From Aspidapion aeneum (lineage: Eukaryota; Arthropoda; Insecta; Coleoptera; Brentidae): a DNA stretch of 64,000 bases. The stretch is taken from contig OY755038.1 of the NCBI GenBank assembly GCA_963576565.1, forward strand, positions 136,602,124 through 136,666,123, given 5' to 3'. A model generated the notes under the pieces. That model ran no database searches. It was not told the DNA's origin and worked only from the letters and a program-made list of their open reading frames with translations. Below are positions 34,769 to 44,660 of the stretch, one piece after another. A program made the translations under genes and the position numbers. Each line of letters opens with the position of its first letter. Positions within the stretch are counted from its first letter, which is position 1.

Positions 34769-35132
34769 GTGTGCAGCTTTAGGCTTGTCGGAACTATATA
34801 GTAACCAGACGGGGCACTTGCTACTATAAAGTTAAAGAATAGTTGTCAGAACGCAGACTCACGCTCTGCTGTCAGTTATGCTAGGCCGAAAATAGTCGTG
34901 GGCACAACAATCAGTTTGAATCTGTTTTATTAATTACCAATTTTCTGTTTATATATACAATAAATGCTTATTAAGCTAAATTCAATTTGCGTCATTACAC
35001 TGTTTCATATAATCATATTTACAAAACATGTGGTAATTCTAATAATTTAAATAACGTATCTACATAATTAAACAGATCTTAAATAAATATATGAAAATAA
35101 TAGGACGTTCCATTTTGGATAAACGGACAGTA
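34769..35132 (-). mobile_element. Solo-LTR-like insertion inside gypsy RT (about 365 bp)
   Basis: The insertion separates the codons for GYYRRFI from PNFSKISKP. In minus orientation it has a TATA-like TGTATATATAAAC (about 34948-34960) and an AATAAA, and its ends approximate TG...CA. The flanks CATA/CATG may be a 4 bp TSD with one mismatch, the length normal for gypsy elements. The same block followed by the same RT codons recurs at about 45560-45915. No internal coding sequence accompanies it. Confidence 0.6.
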
Positions 35133-35800
35133 TGAATCTTCGATAATATCCGTCCGAGAAATCATTTACGTCATGAGGATTTTTTATTTCTGGAAAGTTT
35201 TGAATCTATTTTACTTTATTTGGGTTTGGTTTCACGCCATTTTCGGTAATTAAATGTCAGAGGTATTACTTTTTAATTTGATTTTCGTAATCTTTGGAAA
35301 ACTTCGGAAAGACGTGAAATGTGTTTATGAATTATTGTTGGTAAATAAACAATAATGTCGTCGATATAAACTAAACAACGTTCATTGAAAATGCCTAATA
35401 GAATATTATCCATCACACGTTGAAATGTGGAGGGTTTAATTTTTTAAACCAAATGGCATACGAACAAATTCGTAGTGTCCAATTCTAACTGAAAAGGCTG
35501 TTTCTTGAATATCTTTTTGAATGATTTCTATTTGATGAAAACGGGATACTAAATCAATTGTTGTAAAATATTGACATTTACCTAACTGATCTAATAAATC
35601 TGAAATATTTGAAAGTGGATATTTATCGTCCTCTGTAACTTCATTCGGTTTTTTATAATCGATTACTACTCTCCATTTTTGTTTATTGGAGGCATCAAGT
35701 TTTTTTGGGACTATCCAAACAGGTGATGACCACGGGGAAATTGATGGGCGGATTATTCTTTCATTGAGCATTTTATTAATTTGTTTTTACTTCCTATTTG
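35133..35800 (-). pseudogene. Gypsy copy B reverse transcriptase core
   Basis: The frame 35436-35771 gives 'IRPSISPWSSPVWIVPKK', 'RVVIDYKKPNEVTEDDKYPL' and 'YFTTIDLVSRFHQIEI', ending '[10 protein letters not shown]'. After a frameshift at the T-run near 35440, it continues with the '[12 protein letters not shown]' region, the active-site YIDD and 'GYYRRFI', at which point the LTR-like insertion begins. These are diagnostic of Ty3/gypsy RT. Confidence 0.86.
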
Positions 35801-35886
35801 TGTATTTGAGGGTATCGATATGAATGAGTAAAAATTGGATGAGCATTGTTGGTTTCAATTGCATATTTGATTTTATTAGTGAAAGT

Positions 35887-36241
35887 TAGGGTTTCCAAGT
35901 CCCGGGACCAAATATGTTTTCGGGACTTCGGGACCAAATGTCTGGTCTCGAAACTAAAATAAAAGTAATTAAATTAATTTAACACAGAACAGAACACAGG
36001 TTTATTGATATTTTGTTGTTAACATAAAAACAAATTGACAAACGTAGCAAATAAAAAGGTAAGTATAGGGAAACATTACTTTTGTCCAAAGTGACATTTA
36101 AGTGCCACGAGTGCATTTATTATTAGGCATGTGTCTGGTATAATTTAGTGGTTTCGGGACCTTCACTGAGTCCCGGGACCACTTTTTGAAGGAAAAGTCC
36201 CGGGACCGTCCCGGGACCAAGCCCCGGTACTGGATACCCTA
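35887..36241. mobile_element. hAT-type MITE, 355 bp
   Basis: Ends TAGGGTTTCCAAGTCCCGGG and, complemented, TAGGGTATCCAGTACCGGGG form imperfect inverted repeats. A perfect 8 bp TSD GTGAAAGT flanks them (35879-35886 and 36242-36249). The same gypsy site without the insertion is present at about 46640-46655, so the empty site is visible in this window. The interior repeats CCCGGGACC near both ends. No transposase frame. Confidence 0.93.
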
Positions 36242-36335
36242 GTGAAAGTTAATTGATTTTCTTCGATATAGAAAATATCAGAAAAATCAAAATAAAGATT
36301 TCAAATTAGTTCTTTTTCTTCGTAATTTAGATGTA

Positions 36336-37819
36336 CAGCGTGTCCCATTTTCGATGGGATTAAATGGGAAACTCGGTTATTATTGAAGTTATCGATTTTC
36401 TGATTGCACCTTACCGTGCTCTTTTTTGGAGCCCTTAAAAATGGTGTAATCAGTTTTTTGCTATACCCCGTGGTTTCGCTAATACAGGGAGTTTTTGAAA
36501 AAATTGCATTTTAATTAATTCCTTGTATCTCGCTTATTTTGCAAGATATTTTTATTCTGTAAAAACCTTTCTATGGCAACTTTTTTAGAGCAAAATAATG
36601 ACGTTGTCAATTTTTAAAAATATTGTTTAGTTTTTGAGATATGGTATTTATCATAAAAAAATTAAATACGGACCTGGATTTTTTTTATTACTACTTTGAT
36701 TATTTCCATGCTATTATTACCTTAAAATGATAAAACTTTAATATTTTTTTGATTTAATGTTATAGTCCGAACCTGGAAATTATAAATTAAAAATTGCAAG
36801 ACACACTAGTTGAACGATTTTTAGTTTATCTGTTTTGAAATGATAATTAAAAGATTTATAAATAAAGTAAAAAACGTTAAAAAGTTACAAAAATAATATC
36901 ATACTGATTATTTGATAACCGAACAGCAGGTCGTGAAATTTACAAAACAAAAGCGTGGAATTGACATTGTCATTTTACTTGTCATTTTTGTAAATGGCTT
37001 ACAATTATTTTAAACTGGCTAGAAATCGACCATATCCAGATTTTGAAAAATGTGATATGTTTGACCGCTTCATTCAAGCAACAAAATCCCAATATTTAAA
37101 TAGCAGAAATATTTTTTATGCAAAATGCGTTAAGAAAAATTACTCAAAAATGCCAACAATGTCTTACACATAATGGTAATCAGAAAAATTAGTTATTTTT
37201 TATAATTTGTTTTTTTTTTGTATTTTTCGTAGACTTTGTTTCAAATAAATCTGTAAATTAACGTAAAAATATTTTAATATGGTAAGTATCAAAACAGTTA
37301 AACTAAAAATTGTTTAACTAGGAATTTTTTGTTTATATTTATGTTGGAAATATCCAGGTTTGGACTAATTTTTTTTAAAATATTAAATATTTTTTTTTTA
37401 CCTTAAAACAAAAATTTTTTAAATTTTTATTATTTTATGATTATACTAGCATGACACCAATCAAAATAGTAATAAAAAAATCCAGGTCCGTATTTAATTT
37501 TTTTATGATAAATACCATATCTCAAAAACTAAACAATATTTTAAAAAATTGACAACGTCATTATTTTCTTCTAAAAAAGTTGCCATAAAAATGTTTTTAC
37601 AGAATAAAAGTATCTCGCAAAATAAGCGAGATACAAGGGATTATTAAAAATACAATTTTTTCAAAAACTCCCTGTATTAGCGAAACTACGGGGTATAGCA
37701 AAAATCTGATTACGCCATTTTTAAGGGCTCAAAAAAAGAGCACGGTAAGGTGCAATCAGAAAATCAATATCTTTAATAATAACCGAGTTTCCCATTTAAT
37801 CCCATCGACAATGGGACTG
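36336..37819. mobile_element. Mariner-type long-TIR element, 1484 bp
   Basis: Arms of about 385 bp (36336-36720 and 37435-37819) are inverted copies: CGATGGGATTAAATGGGAAA left, its complement right. They include the landmarks CTCGCTTATTTTGC and ATGATAAATACCATATCTCA. The tips are CAGCGTGTCCCAT and (complemented) CAGTCCCAT, flanked by TA on both sides (36334-36335 and 37820-37821), the Tc1/mariner duplication. The roughly 700 bp centre has no transposase frame. Confidence 0.83.
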
Positions 37820-37837
37820 TACTACTACTATGTCGGT

Positions 37838-38634
37838 TTAGAACGTTTTTCTACGTTGTCCGATGCCTATTCTCCACCTCCTTCGATCCCGACAATCATC
37901 CTTAGTCAGATTTCTTTGACTCATTGATCTTTGGATTGACCGTTGCCATTCTAGTTTAGGACGCCCTCTGTTTCTGCGCCCTATTGATTGCCATTCTAGG
38001 ACCTGCTTTGGTAATCTTTCGTCGTTCATCCGTTGTACATGGCCGTACCATATCAGTTGCCTTCTAGTGATGTCATCCGTTATGCTTAACTCGATTCCCA
38101 TTATTTCTTTTATGATCTCATTTCTTATGTGATCTATTCTAGATATTCTCATTGATCTTCTTATTGCATCCATATCGACATTTTCCATTTTTGTTTTGTA
38201 CTTTTCTGTTACGCGACAAGTCTCTATTCCATACAACAGCGTGCTTTTGACCATTGTTTCATATATGTTAAATTTTACATTCTTTTTTATCTCTCTGCTC
38301 CATAAAATACTGTTAAGACATCCAATAACTTTTTTTGCTTTTACTATTCTTTTTTCCAATTCTTTACAGTCTGTACCTGTCTTATCAAATGTGACACTCA
38401 AGTATACATACTCATTGCATGGAGATATTGTTTGTCCATTTTCTAGTACTAACTCACTGGATTCGTTTTCAATACATAAGTACTGTGTCTTGTCCACGTT
38501 CACTGTTAATCCCCACTTTTGGTATTATTCTGTTAACTTTCTTATCATATACTCCATGTCTTCTTTATCATTAGCCAAAATTACTTGGTCGTCAGCAAAC
38601 TGTAGTGTGTATATGGTAAGTCGGTCGTTAACAA
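37838..38634 (-). pseudogene. RTE-like LINE RT, C-terminal half
   Basis: The 221-aa frame 37838-38503 reads 'MNVDKTQYLCIENESSELVL', 'LNSILWSREI', 'STLLYGIETCRV', 'RRSMRISRIDHIRNEIIK', 'RRQLIWYGHVQRM' and 'GRRNRGRPKLEW'. This is the long post-RT region of RTE/craft-type LINEs, ending in an Arg-rich DNA-binding tail. Upstream, shifted, 'LQFADDQVILAND' provides the catalytic FADD at about 38590. It begins abruptly at the inserted LINE. Confidence 0.87.
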
Positions 38635-38799
38635 GTTTAAAAAATTTATACACTATTTTACCATTTTTTACAATAAAACCAGGCCAGATATTTTTACAAA
38701 ACTATATTAATACAAAGAATCGAAGTCCCTTATTAGGTGAATATATAAATTTGTAGTTTACAAAAGTATTAAGAAAATTATGTTATCAAACAAAAAACT

Positions 38800-40551
38800 A
38801 TGAAATTCAAAAGAAATACAATTTTAGGAGATGGAAACTGTCTTTTTAGATCTGTAAGTAAATTTTTATTTAATTCCGAAGATAAACACTATGAAATAAG
38901 AAACAAAGCAGTCCTATATATTGATCAAAATTGGAATAATTTTCAAAATTTTTTAACAAATCAAATTTGTAAAAATGTTTATTTACAAAAAATGGGTACA
39001 AATGGAACATATGGTACGGCAATCGAATGCACTGCTCTTTCAGAGACATACGAACTAAATTTTTTCATTTACAAAATTCAAAATCAATGTAACGATGAAA
39101 TCTTTAATTTTGATGAACCAACAGACATTCTTCATAATAAATTTTCTAAAACAATCCATCTTTTGTTTTCTGGGAATCCGGATCAGGGTCATTTTGATCT
39201 TTTAAATGAGGTCTCAAACGATACGACCGCAGAAAACCAATGCCAAACTTGTTTAAAATATTTTAAGAATTCAAATGGTTTAAAAATTCATATTAAAAAA
39301 ACTCATCAAAAATTGCAAGATTCAATAAGTCAAATGTATGATTCATCAAACTCTACATTAGAAGGAAATAATTTAACATTTGATTCGAAACAAGAATATA
39401 ACAGTAATGTATTCAAATGTTCAGAATGTAAGCAAAGCTTTATATATCTTTCAAACCCTAAACCAGGACAAACTTTTGGTACTGAATGTGACCTTTGCAA
39501 AATTATTATTTGTAAAAACTGTTCAAAAATATCTAATACTGAATATAAAACAATCACATTAAAAAATCGAAAAATGATTTTCCTCTGTTCTAAGTGTACG
39601 AATTCCTTACAATCCATTCCAAAATTACAAGAAGAAATTTGTATTCTCAAGAGGGAGATAAAAACTTTAAAAGACAGTAACAAACAAAGCCAACCGAGTC
39701 TCAATATAACTCAAAAAGAACTAACTATTGCTAATATGAAAAACAACAAATTAGATAAAGACACCTTGTTATATAACTCTAAAGACCCTCTTACTTTATT
39801 ATCAAAAGAAAAGACAATATCTACATTCCAAAGGTTGAAAATGAAAAAAAATAATCAAAAAACTATTCCGAAAAAAATAGATAAAGAATTATCTTTAAAT
39901 CAAAATTCTGCCCAACAACATATACTACAAAATTATAACTCTACACCACATCAACAACCCAATAAATCAAATATTTATAAAACTGATAACTCACCAAAAA
40001 TAAAAATTATCGGAGATCATTTTGGAAGAGGATGTGCAACCAAACTTCAAGAAATTATGGAAATTGGAAAATTCAGTATCGAATCATACTTAACACCGAA
40101 TTTGCCTATCTCAAAACTAATATCCAGAACAGCAGATACTTATAAAGAACTTAAATCTACAGACCATCTAATTTTGTTCCTCAATAGGGACACAGAAGAA
40201 ATAATTAACAATCCAAGGTATTTAAAAAATTTGTTAAACATAGGTAAAATAACTAATCTTATTATTTGTGTAAAGAAAAAATCATTTTATTTTAACATAA
40301 TTCCTTTTATTAACCAATTTATGTTTCAAAACAGAAACATATCTATTCAAATTATTAATATGTTTGATTTTAATTCAAGATATAATTTTTATAAACATTT
40401 GGCTGATCGTATTAAAAGTAATTTAAAATACAATAATATTGTTTTAAAAACTTTAACGTTTACCAATTTTGAAACTAATTTGTTTTCAAAAAAAACTGCC
40501 AATTTAGAAGAAATAAACAAACCCACTATTTACAAGTCTTTTTTAGTCTAA
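38800..40551 (+). CDS. LINE ORF1: OTU-type protease + zinc fingers + SGNH-like protein, 583 aa
   Basis: Residues 8-18 (ILGDGNCLFRS) hold the Asp-Gly-Asn-Cys box of OTU cysteine proteases (D11, C14), with GHFDLL at 130-135 supplying the catalytic His (H131). OTU enzymes usually remove ubiquitin. A C2H2 finger follows (C148, C151, H164, H169). Next is an eight-Cys zinc region (C207, C210, C230, C233, C238, C241, C263, C266), PHD/FYVE-like in spacing, then a coiled coil at about 272-295 and a basic low-complexity stretch. Residues 400-540 resemble an SGNH hydrolase (IKIIGDHFGRG), but the nucleophile Ser of GDS is His here, so esterase activity is doubtful. ORF1 proteins of LINEs bind RNA and escort the particle. 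The ATG is the first in frame. No RRM domain is seen. The OTU call is strong; its function here is inference. Confidence 0.88.
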   Translation: MKFKRNTILGDGNCLFRSVSKFLFNSEDKHYEIRNKAVLYIDQNWNNFQNFLTNQICKNVYLQKMGTNGTYGTAIECTALSETYELNFFIYKIQNQCNDEIFNFDEPTDILHNKFSKTIHLLFSGNPDQGHFDLLNEVSNDTTAENQCQTCLKYFKNSNGLKIHIKKTHQKLQDSISQMYDSSNSTLEGNNLTFDSKQEYNSNVFKCSECKQSFIYLSNPKPGQTFGTECDLCKIIICKNCSKISNTEYKTITLKNRKMIFLCSKCTNSLQSIPKLQEEICILKREIKTLKDSNKQSQPSLNITQKELTIANMKNNKLDKDTLLYNSKDPLTLLSKEKTISTFQRLKMKKNNQKTIPKKIDKELSLNQNSAQQHILQNYNSTPHQQPNKSNIYKTDNSPKIKIIGDHFGRGCATKLQEIMEIGKFSIESYLTPNLPISKLISRTADTYKELKSTDHLILFLNRDTEEIINNPRYLKNLLNIGKITNLIICVKKKSFYFNIIPFINQFMFQNRNISIQIINMFDFNSRYNFYKHLADRIKSNLKYNNIVLKTLTFTNFETNLFSKKTANLEEINKPTIYKSFLV

Positions 40552-40566
40552 ACTCTGATCAATTAA

Positions 40567-43356
40567 TTAGTATTTTTTTATTTAAATATTCAATCAATAA
40601 GAAATAAAACAAACCAATTAACAGTTTTATTAAATAATCTTAAATATCCTGGTATATTACTCCTTACTGAACACTGGCTAAATAGTGATAAACCCTTGTA
40701 CTTACCTGAATATGTTATAGTATCAAAATTTTGTAGAACAAACTTCAGAGGAGGAGGAACTATTGCATTGATTAATAGATATATTTTTGAAACTCTGGAA
40801 TTTGTAACATTTGACAAATATAACAACATGTTAATTGAAAAAGAATTTGAATTTACAATTATTTTTTCAAAAAAAATTAATTTATACATTATCTGCTTAT
40901 ACCGTACTCCAGAAAACAATACTAACATAATTAATAATTTTATCAAAAATTTGGAAAGTTTATTATATAAATTTCCTTCAAAAAGTAAAATTCTTTTAAC
41001 TGGAGATTTAAATATAGATTATTTAGATAAAAATAATAATTTTACATTAATACTTCAATATTTATTATCTTCATTTAATATTAAAATGCATATTAGCTCT
41101 CCAACTAGAACAACCTCTAATTCATCAACAACAATAGACTATATTTGTACAAATTTTCTTGATGATCTTAGTTATGAGATCTCGGACCCAGGTTTCTCTG
41201 ACCATAGCTATATTTTTGCAATATGCCCTATCAAAATTGACCTTGTCAAAAAAGAAAATAACATGAAAAAAAGAATATTTAGCAAAAGAAATTTTAATAA
41301 CTTTAAACTCCACTGTCAAAATTTTCAATGGAACTTCATTAATAATTCGAATGACCCACTTAATGATTTTCATGATAATCTTTGTAAAATTGTGGATAAA
41401 AGCTTTCCTCTTCAACATGTTAAAAATAAACCAAAAAGAAAAAACTGGATTACGTCTGGTATTCGTTTATCTTCAAAAAATTTACGTTTTCTTCATACCT
41501 TAACAAAATTTTATCCTAATACTGACTTCGTAATAAACTATTTTAAAATATATAAGAAAACATATCGTAAAGTAATACATCATGCAAAAAGGAAGTTTTA
41601 TGAAAATCGTATCAATAACTCAACAAATTTCCAAAAAGAATGTTGGTCTGTTGTCAATGAATTTACTAATCGAAATAAACTTTCAACTGACATAAATACT
41701 GATTTATTACCAAATGATTTGAATGATTTTTATTGCTCTGTTGCAGAAAATATTACTAAAAAAATTAGCTGTAATGTTGATCCCATTTCATACCTTAACG
41801 ATATCAACATAACTAATGCGTTTATATTATATGAAACAAATCCTGATGAAATTAAATATACTTTAAATTTAATAAAAAATAAATCTTCTACTGGCATAGA
41901 TGGTATTTCCTTAAATATACTAAAAGAATTACCTTTTATTGCAATTAAAACATTATCTGAAGCTATAAATCATTCATTTTTATTGGGATATTTTCCTTCT
42001 TGCCTTAAACTTGCTAAAATAATTCCAATATATAAAGGAGGTGATAAAAATACACCATCTAATTTTAGGCCAATATCTCTTTTATCAACTCTTTCAAAAT
42101 TAATAGAAAAACTTATCAAATCGCGTTTAGAATTATATTTTTGTGAAAATAATATGATTAATATTAATCAATTTGGTTTTCAGAGAAATAAAAATACAAA
42201 TGATGCAATATTCTTTTTTATGAAACAATTATTAAACAGTATTAATGATAACGAACATGCGGCTGCAATTTTTTGTGATATTTCTAAAGCTTTTGATTGT
42301 GTTAATCATGAAATTCTTCTTAAAAAATTATTTATTTATGGAATAAGAAACAACGCTTTAAGTTGGTTTAAATCATACTTATCTAATCGCCTTCAATTTG
42401 TGTCAATAAACAATTTAAATTCAAATAAAAATAATATTCAATGTGGTGTTCCTCAAGGTTCAGTACTAGGACCAATACTTTTTTTAATTTACATTAATGA
42501 TTTACTAAATATTAAAATTTCTGGTTATTTTACAATATTTGCAGATGATACTACTATCCTTTGGAAAAATAAAAATATAGATGTTCTCTGGAATAATATA
42601 AAAAATGATATTATTTGTATAAAAACTTGGTTTGAATCAAACCAACTATCCCTTAATTTTTCAAAAACATATGTAATTGGTTTTAAAGAAATATCTCAAC
42701 AAATTATAAATATAAATAATAATAAAATTAATACTACAGATAATATAAAATTTTTAGGACTTAACATAGACGAAAATTTAAAATTTCAAAACCATATTCA
42801 TAATTTAAATAAAAAATTAAGTTCGGGTTGTTATTGTGTAAAAATTATTACAAATGAATTAGGTAAATCAATAGGCAGAAATGTATACTTTTCTTTAATT
42901 GAATCAAACTTACGATATGGCATTCCTTTCTGGGGTACATGTTCAATGTATTTATTTAGATCAGTGTTTATTCTTCAAAAAAGAGCAATTAGGTATTTAT
43001 GCAATGTAAATTCTAGATATCACTGCAAAGACTTGTTTATCAAAAATAATATTTTGACTCTTCCTTGTTTATATATTCTTGAAACAATTTGTCTGATAAA
43101 TAAACATCTAAATTACTTTAAAATAAACCAAAATACTTATTCAACGAGACAAGTTAATAATCTTACATTACCTATACCACATTCATTTTTATTTAAAAAA
43201 TCCATAATTTATAACGGTATAAAATTGTATAATAATTTGCCAAACAATATAAAACTTAATAATAACTATAACATATTTAGAAATAAGTGCAAGGATTTTC
43301 TTATCACTAAAGCTTTTTATTCAATTAACGAATTTCTTGATCAGAGTTACAATTAA
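40567..43356 (+). CDS. LINE ORF2: endonuclease and reverse transcriptase, about 929 aa
   Basis: The frame is open from 40567. 'LNIQSIRNKTNQL' and 'LLLTEHWL' form the N-terminal apurinic-type endonuclease motifs (catalytic Glu in TEHW). 'LTGDLNIDYL' and 'DPGFSDHSYIF' (catalytic SDH) follow. The reverse transcriptase has 'NKSSTGIDGISLNIL', 'SNFRPISLLSTLSKLIEKLI', 'FCDISKAFDCVNHEIL', 'GVPQGSVLGPILFLIYINDL' and FADD at 42538-42549. A thumb and C-terminal region end at 43356; no RNase H or CCHC knuckle is seen. It nicks target DNA and copies LINE RNA onto the nick. The first AUG in this frame is not before about 40828, inside the endonuclease. ORF2 is in the ORF1 frame, separated by TAA codons at 40549 and 40564, so its start is non-canonical or was lost. 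Confidence 0.88.
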   Translation, partial: LVFFYLNIQSIRNKTNQLTVLLNNLKYPGILLLTEHWLNSDKPLYLPEYVIVSKFCRTNFRGGGTIALINRYIFETLEFVTFDKYNNMLIEKEFEFTIIFSKKINLYIICLYRTPENNTNIINNFIKNLESLLYKFPSKSKILLTGDLNIDYLDKNNNFTLILQYLLSSFNIKMHISSPTRTTSNSSTTIDYICTNFLDDLSYEISDPGFSDHSYIFAICPIKIDLVKKENNMKKRIFSKRNFNNFKLHCQNFQWNFINNSNDPLNDFHDNLCKIVDKSFPLQHVKNKPKRKNWITSGIRLSSKNLRFLHTLTKFYPNTDFVINYFKIYKKTYRKVIHHAKRKFYENRINNSTNFQKECWSVVNEFTNRNKLSTDINTDLLPNDLNDFYCSVAENITKKISCNVDPISYLNDINITNAFILYETNPDEIKYTLNLIKNKSSTGIDGISLNILKELPFIAIKTLSEAINHSFLLGYFPSCLKLAKIIPIYKGGDKNTPSNFRPISLLSTLSKLIEKLIKSRLELYFCENNMININQFGFQRNKNTNDAIFFFMKQLLNSINDNEHAAAIFCDISKAFDCVNHEILLKKLFIYGIRNNALSWFKSYLSNRLQFVSINNLNSNKNNIQCGVPQGSVLGPILFLIYINDLLNIKISGYFTIFADDTTILWKNKNIDVLWNNIKNDIICIKTWFESNQLSLNFSKTYVIGFKEISQQIININNNKINTTDNIKFLGLNIDENLKFQNHIHNLNKKLSSGCYCVKIITNELGKSIGRNVYFSLIESNLRYGIPFWGTCSMYLFRSVFILQKRAIRYLCNVNSRYHCKDLFIKNNILTLPCLYILETICLINKHLNYFKINQNTYSTRQVNNLTLPIPHSFLFKKSIIYNGIKLYNNLPNNIKLNNNYNIFRNKCKDFLITKAFYSINEFLDQSYN

Positions 43357-43577
43357 GGAATAATTTTAAACTTAAAATTCTCAATTATTATAAAAGTAAA
43401 TTAAAAAAATATATATATATACAAACAACATAATTAAACCATTTATTGGATGGATTTATATATTTTATATTTTTTAAATGATTTTTTCTATTATTATTAT
43501 TAGTTATGTATTTGCTTTGTCTACAAAGTTTTATACTTTATATAAGACAATAAAGCTTGATTTGATTTTGATTTTGA
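43357..43577 (+). other. LINE 3' UTR and terminal simple repeat
   Basis: AT-rich 3' UTR with a short (TA)n, then the conserved end ATTTGCTTTGTCTACAAAG ... ATATAAGACAATAAAGCTTG, which also occurs at 18700-18790. It closes with TTGATTTGATTTTGATTTTG repeats. In CR1/L2 LINEs such ends are recognised by the RT during target-primed synthesis; here that is inferred. Confidence 0.8.
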
Positions 43578-44650
43578 ACTTGTATTCCTGTGCCGTGCAC
43601 TTTACGTTTCCAGTTTTTTAGAGATACTGCGATATATATTTTAAAAAGAGTTGGAGAGCCTTTTGTTACCAGGAATTCTTTTGAAAGTCGATTTGCAATT
43701 TTAATTTTAGATTTTGACCCTTTGTATAGTTCTTTTATCGCTTTTATGTATGTATGATTGATATTAGTTTGCTCTAACACTGTCCATAATTTTTCTACTG
43801 GAACGGTATCATATGTTTTTTGTAGGTCTACAAAGGTAACATGAGTCTCTATATTTCTGGCGCTTCTTTTCTCAATTACTTGTTTAAAACAAAAAACATT
43901 ATCACTACAAGATCTGCCTGCGCGAAAACCACTTTGCTCTTTATCTTCTTGTTCATGAAAATCATTCTCTATTAGATCTCTAAGAATCCTACCGTACAAT
44001 CTACTAGTACTGGTTACTGAAATTTCTCTGTAATTGTTGCAATCCAGATTGTTTCCTTTTTTATGTATTGAGGATATGAATGCAAGTTTTCAATCATTAG
44101 GTACTGGATGTCCGTTTATGCATTGGTTAATAATATATGTGAGATTTTCGACTAGTTTCTCTGATCCATATTTGAGCATTTCAGCATATATTCCCCCAGG
44201 TCCGCTAGCTTTTCCGGATTTAAGCTTTTTAATATTATTCTTTATCATTTCTTCTTCGATGATTACTTCCTCTCCCTGTACTTCTATGTCTCTTCTCGGA
44301 GAGGCTGCCAGATATTCGGGTCTCGTCTCCTGCAGCCGTCCCTTGTAGTGTTCTGTCCATTGTTCTGGTTTGATTATCTGGATGTTTACTTTTTCTTTTG
44401 TTGGGTTTTTTACTGTAGAAATGAATTTCCATACTTCAGAACTCTGCCTACCTCCTACGTGTGTATTTATGTCGTGGCACTTGCGCTCGAACATTTCATT
44501 TTTTTCTATGCGTGTCAAATTTCTTAGCTGTCTTCTGGTTTCCCTGTAGATTTCTAGGTCTCTTTGCTCCTTAGTACTGAGCCATTTTAAGTATGTACGT
44601 TTTTTCTCTTTGACCATTTCCTGTATTTTGTCCGTCCACCACATCTTCCT
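43578..44650 (-). pseudogene. RTE-like LINE RT, N-terminal half
   Basis: The minus-strand frame 44090-44644 has the linker region with 'MWWTDKIQEMVKEKKRTYLK' and 'NNIKKLKSGKASGPGGIYAE', the first RT block. Frame 43538-43999 has 'MYGRILRDLIENDFHEQEDK', 'QSGFRAGRSCSDNVF', 'HVTFVDLQKTYDTVPVEKLW' (catalytic Asp D) and 'ELYKGSKSKI'. It ends 'GTGIQVQ', where the inserted LINE's tail begins. A frameshift separates the two frames. Confidence 0.87.
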
Positions 44651-44660
44651 GTTATTTCTA

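Larger units (their letters stand above)
31026..36334 (-). mobile_element. Env-bearing gypsy (errantivirus-type) element, copy B
   Basis: Minus-strand order is RT (35800-35133), LTR-like insertion, RT/RNase H (34768-34211), integrase, env, partial LTR. It carries two later insertions absent from copy C: a hAT MITE (35887-36241), and at its upstream edge the mariner-type and RTE-like elements that separate it from 45335. Copy A is a tandem duplicate of its 3' portion. Confidence 0.86.
38635..43577 (+). mobile_element. CR1/L2-like LINE, near full length (4.9 kb)
   Basis: A plus-strand non-LTR retrotransposon has an approx 165 bp 5' leader, two long uninterrupted ORFs and a 210 bp 3' UTR. It ends in short repeats CTTGATTTGATTTTGATTTTG (43556-43577) rather than poly(A), as in CR1/L2-group LINEs. 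A truncated tail of the same family is at 18700-18790. It sits in the RT gene of a minus-strand RTE-like LINE, between KLVNDR and GIQVQ codons. I could not see a clear target-site duplication. Both ORFs being open suggests recent insertion. Confidence 0.88.

Noticed and set aside
38196..38756. 186-aa plus-strand frame
   Set aside because: It is antisense to the RTE-like RT and runs across the LINE junction.
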